Both the position numbers and the translations under genes were made by a program. A stretch of 64,000 nt of DNA, taken from NCBI GenBank assembly GCA_016282745.1, contig JAEELL010000086.1, positions 1 through 64,000 of the forward strand. The letters are read 5' to 3'. The notes beneath the pieces were generated by a model. The model ran no database searches. It saw only the letters and a list, made by a program, of their open reading frames with translations, and had not been told where the DNA came from. This DNA is from Lachnospiraceae bacterium (GTDB lineage: Bacteria > Bacillota > Clostridia > Lachnospirales > Lachnospiraceae). Shown piece after piece: positions 10,326-19,293 of the stretch (its first letter is position 1; the number at the start of each line of letters is the position of its first letter).

Positions 10326-11339
10326 ATGCAAAAAGGAAAGGCGAGTTTGATTTTTGAGAAGGATGTGTACATTGAACACGGGGCATCGGTTGTTGGAAGC
10401 AAAGAAGGGGAGGGACCACTTGGAAAGTATTTTGATGTTGTAGAAAGTGATGAAATGGCAGGAGCGGATTCCTGGGAGAAAGCAGAGAGTAGGATTCAGT
10501 CAAAAGCAGTTGAAAAGTTGATGGAAAAATCTGGAGTGACGGAAACTGAAATTAGATATATTCTTGGCGGAGATTTGTTGGGACAGTTGATTGCAACAAC
10601 ATTTGGAGTAAAGAAATATAATATCCCTTTGCTTGGTTTGTATGGGGCGTGTTCAACTATGGGAGAAGGACTTGGAGTGGCATCAATCCTTGTTTCGTCA
10701 GGTTGCGCTGACAAAGTGATTGCTCTGGCATCGAGTCATTTTGCCAGTGCTGAAAAAACTTTTAGGTTTCCGCTTGAGTATGCAAACCAAAGACCGTTTT
10801 CAGCTACCTGGACTGTTACAGGTTGTGGAGCAGTGTTGCTTACAAAAGATAAAAGTGAAAAAACAATTGCAAAGATTAATGGAATTACGGCAGGAAAAAT
10901 TGTGGATTTCGGATTGAAAGATGCTCAGAATATGGGAGCATGTATGGCGCCAGCTGCGGCAGATACTATCAGCAGACATTTTGAGGATTTTGGTACCGTG
11001 CCGAATGATTATGACAAGATAATAACAGGTGATCTTGGAGTGATAGGACAGAAAATACTTATAGATTTGCTAAGCAATAAAGGATATGATATTTCTTCAA
11101 AACATATGGATTGTGGAATTGAAATATATGATTCGGACAAACAGGATACTCATGCGGGAGGAAGTGGTTGCGGCTGTTGCGCATCAGTTCTGACATCTTT
11201 TATTTTCAGACAGTTACAAAATGGAGAGTGGAGAAAAGTACTGTTTGTTCCAACAGGAGCTTTAATGTCACCTGTAAGTTTTAATGAAGGATTGAGTGTA
11301 CCGGGAATAGCACACTTAGTTAGTATAGAAGCGGTATAA
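10326..11339 (+). CDS. spoVAD: Stage V sporulation protein AD
   Basis: A 337-residue thiolase-fold protein matching SpoVAD over full length. Family segments seen are GKASLIFEKDVYIEHGA at the N-terminus, LYGACSTMGEGL, ASSHFASAEKTFRFP, YANQRPFSATWTVTG and the C-terminal VPTGALMSP. SpoVAD is the dipicolinic-acid-binding component of the SpoVA channel in the spore inner membrane and is needed for calcium-dipicolinate uptake and release. The ATG follows AAGGAG. spoVAE lies 139 bases downstream on the same strand. spoVAC, usually just upstream, is absent here. A sigma-G-like promoter lies about 160 bases upstream. Confidence 0.95.
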   Translation: MQKGKASLIFEKDVYIEHGASVVGSKEGEGPLGKYFDVVESDEMAGADSWEKAESRIQSKAVEKLMEKSGVTETEIRYILGGDLLGQLIATTFGVKKYNIPLLGLYGACSTMGEGLGVASILVSSGCADKVIALASSHFASAEKTFRFPLEYANQRPFSATWTVTGCGAVLLTKDKSEKTIAKINGITAGKIVDFGLKDAQNMGACMAPAAADTISRHFEDFGTVPNDYDKIITGDLGVIGQKILIDLLSNKGYDISSKHMDCGIEIYDSDKQDTHAGGSGCGCCASVLTSFIFRQLQNGEWRKVLFVPTGALMSPVSFNEGLSVPGIAHLVSIEAV

Positions 11340-11478
11340 AAATGCCGGAATTGCTGAGTAGGAAAACTCAGTTATGAAGTTGATAAGAAAGCGAATAATT
11401 AAGTGAGAAAGTGGTTAATTAAGTAAGAAAGCATTTACTTAATTCGATAACGTTAAATAAAAAATGTAGAGGTGAAAT

Positions 11479-11835
11479 ATGATATTTTTGAAAGCGTTTG
11501 TTGTAGGGGGAATTATTTGTGCGATAGTACAGATTTTTATAGATAAAACAAAATTGATGCCGGGAAGAATTATGGTAAGTTTGGTTTGCTTAGGTGTGGT
11601 TCTTGGAGCAATAGGAGTGTACGAACCTTTCGCGAAGTGGGCGGGTGCAGGAGCGACCGTACCGCTACTTGGTTTCGGAAATAACCTTTATAAGGGAATG
11701 AAAGAGGCGATTGATGAAGATGGTTTTTTAGGATTGTTCAGAGGTGGCTTTACATCAAGTTCTGTGGGAATATCAGCAGCTTTGATATTTGGATACGTAG
11801 TTTCGATTTTTTCGAAGTCAAAGATGCCAAAGTGA
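11479..11835 (+). CDS. spoVAE: Stage V sporulation protein AE
   Basis: A 118-residue integral membrane protein with four predicted helices and the SpoVAE features AFVVGGIICAIVQ, DKTKLMPGRIMV, GFGNNLYKGMKEAI and GLFRGGFTSSSVG. It forms part of the SpoVA dipicolinate channel. GAGGTG precedes the ATG. The spacer after spoVAD holds a small hairpin (CTGAGT 11354-11359 with ACTCAG 11366-11371). The last codons lie inside a 14-base tandem repeat, so the stop codon is in repeat unit 1. Confidence 0.93.
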   Translation: MIFLKAFVVGGIICAIVQIFIDKTKLMPGRIMVSLVCLGVVLGAIGVYEPFAKWAGAGATVPLLGFGNNLYKGMKEAIDEDGFLGLFRGGFTSSSVGISAALIFGYVVSIFSKSKMPK

Positions 11836-11909
11836 AAATGTCAAAGTGAAAAAGCCAAAGTGAAAAAGCCAAAGTGAAAAAGCCAAAGTGAAAATGCCAA
11901 AGTGATAAT
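11826..11909 (+). repeat. 14-bp minisatellite, six copies
   Basis: Six adjacent copies of GCCAAAGTGAAAAA (units at 11826, 11840, 11854, 11868, 11882, 11896; one or two substitutions each). The array begins inside the last codons of spoVAE. Fourteen is not a multiple of three, and each unit carries a TGA, so expansion changes only the untranslated tail. Confidence 0.9.
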
Positions 11910-12000
11910 ACATCAGAAATACCTAAGAGATACTGTGTTAATATTATTAGGGGAATGCATAATAATATTAACATGATAATGTAAAATGCAGGGGTGATAC

Positions 12001-12069
12001 ATGCTGAAACTTTATATTATTAAAAAAATAATAAAGGTATTAAATAATGAAGATTTTCTGATAAAATAA
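12001..12069 (+). CDS. Candidate 22-residue small protein
   Basis: ATG at 12001 is preceded by GGGGTG and opens 22 codons (MLKLYIIKKIIKVL start) to a TAA. The peptide is basic and hydrophobic, as in small membrane peptides, but AT-rich spacers produce such frames by chance and nothing else supports it. Confidence 0.2.
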   Translation: MLKLYIIKKIIKVLNNEDFLIK

Positions 12070-12226
12070 AAAATGGAGCGTTGATTTAAAGCGTTAAAGT
12101 GATAACGCTCTAATAAAGGGACAAACCTCAGAGGTGATTGTCGGAAAGTTTCTGATTGGCATAGTTAATAAAACAAGGTAAAACAATCAGTTGACCTTAA
12201 AAAAGAAAGTTTAAACCTATTTAAAC

Positions 12227-12255
12227 TTGAAATAATTAATTATTGCTGTTATACT
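12227..12255 (+). promoter_or_regulatory. Sigma-A promoter of gdhA
   Basis: TTGAAA (12227-12232), 17 bases, TATACT (12250-12255). One mismatch in each hexamer and ideal spacing suggest a strong vegetative promoter. Confidence 0.8.
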
Positions 12256-12318
12256 ATCCCTAATTGGGTTCGTAGGCGATTGCGGAACCTGAGGTTAAGT
12301 AAAATATGTTATTTTTAA

Positions 12319-13665
<1,347 letters not shown>

Positions 13666-13719
13666 TAACTAACTTATAGATTTTATTTATACGATGGGTG
13701 ATTCGTATAATGTGAATAT

Positions 13720-13780
13720 AGTAACTATTCAGTCATGCACATAAAAAATAAATATTATGAAAGAATGACTAGTTACTGAA
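13720..13780 (+). repeat. Dispersed structured element, copy 1
   Basis: AGTAACT followed by ATTCAGTCAT then GCACATAAAAAATAA; about 32 of 34 bases match copy 2 at 48757. The arms AGTAACT (13720-13726) and AGTCAT (13731-13736) can pair with AGTTACT (13771-13777) and ATGACT (13765-13770). It lies between gdhA and its terminator. In copy 2 the stem has a C-G pair where this copy has T-A. Confidence 0.65.
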
Positions 13781-13787
13781 TAAAATG

Positions 13788-13824
13788 CTAGAGCCTTGTA
13801 AATATTGTATTTACAGGGCTCTAG
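13788..13824 (+). terminator. gdhA terminator hairpin
   Basis: CTAGAGCC-TTGTAAAT pairs with ATTTACAGGGCTCTAG in a stem of about 16 pairs, followed by TTGTTAT. The T-run is short but the stem is very stable. Confidence 0.75.
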
Positions 13825-13920
13825 TTGTTATACTAGAATAGTAGTGGAATCTAAAGAAATGCATAGGTCAGATAGAATTATTCATTATTAAGTATTGAAT
13901 ATATGTAATTGGAGGAATAT

Positions 13921-14988
13921 ATGAATAGGATTATTAAAGTATTGTCGTTTGTATTTGTTTTTGCATTTATTATAATATGTGGAGATAATGTGATTGAGGC
14001 ATCAAATATTTTCGATGACAGTTGTACTGATGGAAAGTACAGTTATGTTGTTGCACCTGCAGATGGTAAGACACAACTGGTACGATATGACAGTGAGACC
14101 GGAGAATCAGAAGTAATCTATACACCGGGCCAAATCAAATATATTGGAAAGGTGTTTGTTTGTGGTGATAAATTAATCATTGAAGGAAATCAATATGAGA
14201 CTGCAACTTTCGGAGGTTACAGTGGATTCAAACAATCTATTCATAAGATTTACTCTATGAACAAGGATGGAAGTTCAGTAAAAGAAATAACAAAAGGCTC
14301 TGATATGATTTACCATAAAGGAAAGATTTATTACATCAAGCCGATTATGATGAAATTAGATGGGGAAAAGGGAAGTCTGTATGGTCAGGTTTATAAAATG
14401 AATCCTGACGGATCAGGGAAAAAATTAGTATACAAAAAGAAGAAAGTAAGCGCGCTTTCCACTGACGGAAAGTATTTATATGTGCTTAAATACAATGAAT
14501 ATTACAGTATAAGAGATTATTACAGAATAACTTTCAAAGGAAAAAAAGAAAAGAAAGTTGATTATATAGTTTATAAAAATAAGAATTATACATTTTATGC
14601 AATGGAGTTTAATGCGTACACCGACGGAAGTCTGGGACTTGATTATATTAAAGTCTGCAACAAAAAAGGAAAAACGGCAAAGAAGATAAAAGCTGATTAT
14701 ATTTCTGTATATAATAATGAGATATATTACAGTGCAAGCAAGGCAAATGTTGCAACGGTGTATAAATTGAATGCCAAGACACTTAAATCAACAAAGCTTT
14801 ATACATACAAGACTGACTATGTTGATGATTCTTCATATGCAAGATGCAATATGCAGATAAACAAAAACGGAATGATTCTTTTCCTGGGTGGAATGTTCAA
14901 GGAAGATGGAAAGGAATATGACATGCGTTGCAGATGCGTCAATAAGAATGGAAAAGAAACAGATATAAGTAAGTGGTTTGTTTCTTAA
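13921..14988 (+). CDS. Exported beta-propeller-like protein
   Basis: A 355-residue secreted or membrane-tethered protein. Residues 1-30 are a signal peptide or anchor (IIKVLSFVFVFAFIIICG). The rest is built from repeated beta blades with motifs like DGKYSYVV, NKDGSS-VKEITKG, NPDGSGKKLVYK, DGKYLYVLKY and NNEIYYSAS, resembling the DUF5050-type propellers common in Lachnospiraceae. Such propellers are thought to bind ligands or proteins; the ligand here is unknown. GGAGG lies 5 bases before the ATG at 13921, so the upstream TTG in the same frame is not used. It appears monocistronic. Confidence 0.7.
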   Translation: MNRIIKVLSFVFVFAFIIICGDNVIEASNIFDDSCTDGKYSYVVAPADGKTQLVRYDSETGESEVIYTPGQIKYIGKVFVCGDKLIIEGNQYETATFGGYSGFKQSIHKIYSMNKDGSSVKEITKGSDMIYHKGKIYYIKPIMMKLDGEKGSLYGQVYKMNPDGSGKKLVYKKKKVSALSTDGKYLYVLKYNEYYSIRDYYRITFKGKKEKKVDYIVYKNKNYTFYAMEFNAYTDGSLGLDYIKVCNKKGKTAKKIKADYISVYNNEIYYSASKANVATVYKLNAKTLKSTKLYTYKTDYVDDSSYARCNMQINKNGMILFLGGMFKEDGKEYDMRCRCVNKNGKETDISKWFVS

Positions 14989-15003
14989 TGTATATTTGGG
15001 TGT

Positions 15004-15095
15004 TATAAAGATAAGTGCATTGATGATATAAAGATTAGCGCATTGATGTTATAAAGATTAGTGCGTTGAAGTTATAAAGATGAATACTTTGATGT
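15004..15095 (+). repeat. 23-bp minisatellite, four copies plus a partial
   Basis: Units at 15004, 15027, 15050 and 15073 share TATAAAGATTAGYGCATTGA with few changes. A degenerate fifth unit (15096-) turns into AAAGGAG, the ribosome site of the next gene, so the repeat abuts a translation signal. Confidence 0.85.
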
Positions 15096-15114
15096 TGTAA
15101 AGGAGAGTGAGATA

Positions 15115-15405
15115 ATGATTACAAAGATGGGAATGCCAATTGGTGGATTGTCAAAAGCGGGATTTTCCGGAAGCCAGAGAGGAATGCGCTTTTTTGTAAA
15201 ATCATTTGAGGAGGGAAAACTCACAGCGTTTGTATTTCCTGAACCAAACAGTTTTGTGAATACTCCTGACAATAAGAAGATTTCAAAAGAGTTTGATTTT
15301 GATGACGATGCCAGAGACAAGGTTATCGATTGGCTAAATGAGATTTACGAAGAAAAGAAAGAGTATTGGGAAGAGGCTTTCCTAAACAGAAATAATGCAG
15401 AGTGA
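15115..15405 (+). CDS. Small conserved-looking protein upstream of a DUF815 ATPase
   Basis: A 96-residue protein, MITKMGMPIGGLSKAGFSGS at the N-terminus and a charged helical C-terminus (KVIDWLNEIYEEKKEYWEEA). I do not recognise a family. AAAGGAG precedes the ATG; that ribosome site is the degenerate end of the 23-bp repeat. It lies 121 bases upstream of the ATPase gene on the same strand, so co-transcription is plausible. No signal peptide or membrane segment. Confidence 0.6.
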   Translation: MITKMGMPIGGLSKAGFSGSQRGMRFFVKSFEEGKLTAFVFPEPNSFVNTPDNKKISKEFDFDDDARDKVIDWLNEIYEEKKEYWEEAFLNRNNAE

Positions 15406-15526
15406 TATAACCCATTGCGATACGATAAAGAGCGGAAGAAAATGTAACACATATATTACCTTAATAATGGTAATTAAGTTGTATTATGGATAATAACAAT
15501 ATAAAACGCACAGAGAGGACAGAACA

Positions 15527-16846
15527 ATGAATCATATAGTTTCAAAGTTGCTTATATATGGAGATATGCCAAGTGAGTCGATTTTGATGAATCTTAGCAG
15601 AATATTTGAGGATTTAGAGGGAGAAAAAGATAGTGTGGATTCTCTTAGAATCAGAGTTTATACCCAGATTAAAAGAATTCTTGAGGTGGCCACAGATTAT
15701 GCTTTTGATAAGAATCTTTGGCATAACTATCTGACATTTCTTCTTATAACTAATGAGAATCCATTCAGTATTACATGTGAGAAAGTGGGAGCAAGTGATG
15801 GAAGCGTTAACTATTTTGCAAAGAATGATTTTAAGGCTTTCATGGAATTGTTCAATTATGATTTTTCTAAAATAGAAGAGATTCTTAGTGTTGACTGTTT
15901 CAGTCGCATTTCAGATTATAAGTCTATTGAAAAGAAAGAATTGATGTACAATCAGAATGTGAGTGAGAAGGTAAGAAAACTCAGTGAAAAACTGGAACAG
16001 TGTGACGGCGAAGATGAGTTCTTTGACTGTGTAACAACATTTTATAAGGATTTTGGTGTCGGAATGTTTGGACTTAACAAGGCGTTTCGAATTGCCGAAG
16101 GTCAGGATGGCATTAGATTCATTCCTATTAACAATATGGACAAGGTTGTGTTGTCCGACCTTATTGGATATGAGATTCAGAAAAAGAAACTGGTTGATAA
16201 CACTGAAGCTTTTGTGGAGGGAAGAAAGGCCAACAACGTTTTGCTTTTCGGTGACAGTGGTACCGGTAAATCCACAAGTATCAAGGCTATTGTCAATGAA
16301 TATTATGACAGAGGTCTTAGAATGATTGAGATTTATAAGCATCAGTTCAAAGATCTCTCAGAGGTTATTGCCAAGATAAAAAACAGAAATTACAGATTTA
16401 TCATTTACATGGATGATTTGTCTTTTGAAGAGTTCGAAATAGAGTACAAGTTCCTGAAGGCTGTAATTGAAGGCGGCGTGGAGACAAAGCCTGATAACAT
16501 TCTTATATACGCAACAAGTAACAGAAGACATCTCATTAAAGAAACATGGAATGACCGCTCGGATGTTAAGGTAGAGAATGGAATGCATAAATCTGATACA
16601 ATCGAAGAAAAGCTTTCTCTGGTAAACAGATTTGGTGTTACAATCAACTATTCAAAACCGAGTCAGAAAGAATACTTCAATATTGTAATTGAACTTGCAA
16701 GAAAAGCAGGAGTTACAATGCCAGATGAGGAATTAAAGGCTGAAGCAAATAAATGGGAACTTAGCCACGGAGGAATTTCCGGAAGAACAGCAAGCCAGTT
16801 CATTAATTATATAGTGGGATCGGTAGAAGTCTCTCAGGAGAATTAA
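15527..16846 (+). CDS. DUF815 family AAA-type ATPase
   Basis: A 439-residue cytosolic protein. The N-terminal 230 residues are helical; then comes a P-loop domain with Walker A LLFGDSGTGKSTSIKAI, Walker B region FIIYMDDLSFEEFE and sensor ILIYATSNRRHLIKE. The layout matches the DUF815 family of ATP-binding proteins, whose role is not established. The N-terminal half is longer than in many members. A ribosome site (GAGAGGA) precedes the ATG. Convergent with the lipoprotein gene at 16981, with a shared terminator. Confidence 0.85.
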   Translation: MNHIVSKLLIYGDMPSESILMNLSRIFEDLEGEKDSVDSLRIRVYTQIKRILEVATDYAFDKNLWHNYLTFLLITNENPFSITCEKVGASDGSVNYFAKNDFKAFMELFNYDFSKIEEILSVDCFSRISDYKSIEKKELMYNQNVSEKVRKLSEKLEQCDGEDEFFDCVTTFYKDFGVGMFGLNKAFRIAEGQDGIRFIPINNMDKVVLSDLIGYEIQKKKLVDNTEAFVEGRKANNVLLFGDSGTGKSTSIKAIVNEYYDRGLRMIEIYKHQFKDLSEVIAKIKNRNYRFIIYMDDLSFEEFEIEYKFLKAVIEGGVETKPDNILIYATSNRRHLIKETWNDRSDVKVENGMHKSDTIEEKLSLVNRFGVTINYSKPSQKEYFNIVIELARKAGVTMPDEELKAEANKWELSHGGISGRTASQFINYIVGSVEVSQEN

Positions 16847-16899
16847 TGAAATTCGAAACAAAATAACAATTGATAGGATTTCTCAATAATGAAATCGTA

Positions 16900-16943
16900 G
16901 AAAAAGAAGCGTTGCAAATTAATTTTGTAACGCTTCTTTTTTT
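16900..16943. terminator. Bidirectional terminator
   Basis: AAAAAGAAGCGTT and AACGCTTCTTTTTTT flank a short AT loop between convergent genes, giving A-run/stem/T-run on both strands. Confidence 0.85.
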
Positions 16944-16980
16944 GCCTCATAAACCTTAAGGCTTATATACAATCATATTG

Positions 16981-17586
16981 TTATTTAATTGTTTTTACTT
17001 TAGACCACTTACCGTACTGTTTTCCGCTTGGAGTAAGAACGTAAGCTCTTGCTTTAACGAAATACTTTTTACCTGCTTTGAGTTTCTTTATCTTCTTAGA
17101 TAATTTTTTTGAAGTAGTAGTTTTTGTAACTTTCTTCTTGAATTTTTTAGAAGTAGAATACTTAATCTGGTAACCTGTTGCATAATTAACTTTCTTTAAT
17201 TTGATTAAAGCTTTGGTTTTTCCGGGCTTTAAGTATTTTGCCTTTGAGATTTTTGCTTTTGAAAGCTTTACTGATTTTATTAGTTCATCTGATGAAACAA
17301 CACCGTTGCTGTCAGATGCAGCTTCGACGGCAACAGTTGTAGCTTTGTTGCTATCGGTGTTTGCAGTAGTAGTGCTTGAATTCTGGTTTGTTGTCTGAGA
17401 TTCTTTGCCGTTTCCTGAATTTGTAGGTACTTCTGCAGTTGTTGTTGGTGCAAATTTGTCACCGAAAGGATTTGATATTACATCTCCGTCCTGTCCGTCT
17501 CCAAAAATAACTGCGCCTGGAGCCATCATGCATCCTGAGAGAAGTACTACGGCAGATGTTAATGCTATTTTTTTTCTGATGTTCAT
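16981..17586 (-). CDS. Lipoprotein with lysine-rich Fn3-like tail
   Basis: A 201-residue protein. The signal peptide ends in the lipobox LLSGC (Cys19), so it should be lipid-anchored outside the membrane. A Ser/Thr/Asn-rich linker follows, then a C-terminal domain (about 115-201) with KKVNYATGYQIKYSTSKKFK, a KLKAGKKYFVKARAY strand and a WSKVKTIK end. This is a fibronectin-III-like fold unusually rich in lysine and shared with proteins at 17658, 50978 and 55751. Start 17586 has AAGGAG upstream; an in-frame ATG 42 bases earlier does not. It is 71 bases downstream of the GH16 gene, probably one operon. It has no catalytic domain. Confidence 0.75.
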   Translation of the reverse strand: MNIRKKIALTSAVVLLSGCMMAPGAVIFGDGQDGDVISNPFGDKFAPTTTAEVPTNSGNGKESQTTNQNSSTTTANTDSNKATTVAVEAASDSNGVVSSDELIKSVKLSKAKISKAKYLKPGKTKALIKLKKVNYATGYQIKYSTSKKFKKKVTKTTTSKKLSKKIKKLKAGKKYFVKARAYVLTPSGKQYGKWSKVKTIK

Positions 17587-17657
17587 TTTTGTTAATCTCC
17601 TTTTTGTAATAATAATCATAAATTGCATATATTAAATTATTAATCTCTAATTATCAA

Positions 17658-19115
17658 CTATTTTACCTTAATCTTTTTAACCTTTGACCATGCACTGTAT
17701 ACTTTCTGGCCTGTTGAGTCTAACTTGTAACCTCTTACTTTGAAGTAATATATTTTCTTTGACTTGAGAGATTTGACAGTTATTTTTGTTTTTGTAAGGT
17801 TGCTCTTTGTCTTTGCTTTCTTGGTAACTTTCTTATTAAGACCGTACTTTAGTTCATAGCCTGCATACTTGTCTGAAGACTTGAATGTGATTACAGCTGT
17901 TTTTTTCTTTTTGCTCTTTAATGACTTGATAGATGGTTTGGCACATGTTACAGCATCCCACTTCGCATACAAATCAAGAGTGTCTTCTTTTGTTGACTGG
18001 GTGAAGTCAAACGGTGTGTTATCTGATTTTACCCAACCACCAAATGTGTAGCCTGCTTTTGTAACTTCAGGAGCTTTGAGTAAATCGCCCTTTTTGACAG
18101 TTTCAGAACCTACAACGTTATTGTCACTGTAATATTTTACTTCTGTGTTTGGCTTGTCAATATTGTTCCAGATGCTTGATTTGTTCCATGTTCCTGCATA
18201 AGTTGCACCAGGCTGTATCTCTTTGTTCTGGTAAACTCTGATGTAGTCAACAAACATTGTAGAACTTGTCCATGTGCTTGTAGGAACAGCTCCCTGAATA
18301 AAGTTTCCGCCTATTGCAACGTTGAGAATAAAGTAGAAGTTGTGACCGTTGAATTCGTCATTTGCCGTAGACTGAATTGGTACTTTTACAATCTGCTTGT
18401 CATCAACGTAGAAGGTCATTTTTTCTTTATCCCATTCAACTGCATATACATGCCAGTCATCAATTGTGCCACCTGGAATAGGGAATCCGCTTCCCTGATT
18501 GCCTTCGCTATATGGGTTTGATGCGTTCTTGTTCCAATGGAGTGTGGAAATAACAGAAGTAGCAGTGTTAGCGTGTTCCATAATATCTATTTCTCCACAA
18601 GATGGCCATCCAAGTGGTTCCTTGTCGCCTAACATCCAGAATGCAGGCCAAACACCTTTTTGCATTCCGTTTTCAAACTTGATACATGCTTCCATACGAC
18701 CGTATTTAAATGCCTGTTTGCCGGATGTCTGTATTCTTCCTGATGTGTAAGAATAGCCTTCCTTTTCTTCTCTCTGAGCACGAATTGCAAGAGCTTTTCC
18801 GTCAGTAGATTTGCTTGTGGCATCGTTAGAAATATCTGCTATGAAAACGTTGTCTTTGGAATTGGTGTAGTATTCTTTCTCGTTATTGCCCCATCCGTTA
18901 CGGTTTCCTATCTCGTAGTTCCATGTTTTTTGGTCGAGTTCGTTACCATCGAACTCATCGCTCCATACAAGGTTCTCATAAGTGTACCCATGAGCCTGAG
19001 CATATGAGTTTGTTGGATCCGGAGCAGCTGCAACGCCAGTTACTGTAAGCGGAGATACTGCTAATGACATTGCAAGCAGTGATACCCCTGTAAATTTTGT
19101 GATTTGTTTCTTCAT
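17658..19115 (-). CDS. Secreted GH16 beta-glucanase
   Basis: A 485-residue exported enzyme. Signal peptide about 1-30; glycoside hydrolase family 16 domain about 45-300 with the catalytic pattern GEIDIMEHAN (Glu175, Asp177, Glu180), which lichenases and laminarinases use to cut beta-1,3 or mixed beta-1,3-1,4 glucans; an InlB/Flg_new-type beta repeat about 330-390 (KAGYTFGGWV, LYAKWD); and a lysine-rich Fn3-like tail to the end. AGGAGG precedes the ATG. Function outside the cell on plant or fungal glucan fits a gut or rumen lifestyle. The lipoprotein downstream shares the same tail. Exact linkage preference cannot be told. Confidence 0.92.
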   Translation of the reverse strand: MKKQITKFTGVSLLAMSLAVSPLTVTGVAAAPDPTNSYAQAHGYTYENLVWSDEFDGNELDQKTWNYEIGNRNGWGNNEKEYYTNSKDNVFIADISNDATSKSTDGKALAIRAQREEKEGYSYTSGRIQTSGKQAFKYGRMEACIKFENGMQKGVWPAFWMLGDKEPLGWPSCGEIDIMEHANTATSVISTLHWNKNASNPYSEGNQGSGFPIPGGTIDDWHVYAVEWDKEKMTFYVDDKQIVKVPIQSTANDEFNGHNFYFILNVAIGGNFIQGAVPTSTWTSSTMFVDYIRVYQNKEIQPGATYAGTWNKSSIWNNIDKPNTEVKYYSDNNVVGSETVKKGDLLKAPEVTKAGYTFGGWVKSDNTPFDFTQSTKEDTLDLYAKWDAVTCAKPSIKSLKSKKKKTAVITFKSSDKYAGYELKYGLNKKVTKKAKTKSNLTKTKITVKSLKSKKIYYFKVRGYKLDSTGQKVYSAWSKVKKIKVK

Positions 19116-19168
19116 GAAAATTCCTCCTTCGTTATATCCTTTTTTCTGAATGTTAATTAAGTTTCTTT

Positions 19169-19194
19169 ATATAGTCTCTATATATAGTCTCTAT
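19169..19194. repeat. Tandem 13-bp repeat upstream of the GH16 gene
   Basis: Two exact copies of ATATAGTCTCTAT lie in the spacer between the PBP and GH16 genes, followed by a further ATAT. The location about 55-80 bases upstream of the glucanase start makes a promoter or operator role possible, but no other evidence is visible. Confidence 0.5.
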
Positions 19195-19293
19195 ATATTT
19201 TTTCTTTATTAAGCTTTTTTATTTATTCAGTTTCTTTCTTTTTTTGAATTGCTGTTTGTTGATTCTTTTTTGTTTTTATTTGCTTTAGAAGAA

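Noticed and set aside
11826-11909. Possible CRISPR array
   Set aside because: Units are 14 bases and directly adjacent with no unique spacers; no cas genes are present. It is a minisatellite.
15004-15095. Possible CRISPR array or iteron origin
   Set aside because: Units of 23 bases abut each other without spacers, and no replication initiator gene is nearby.
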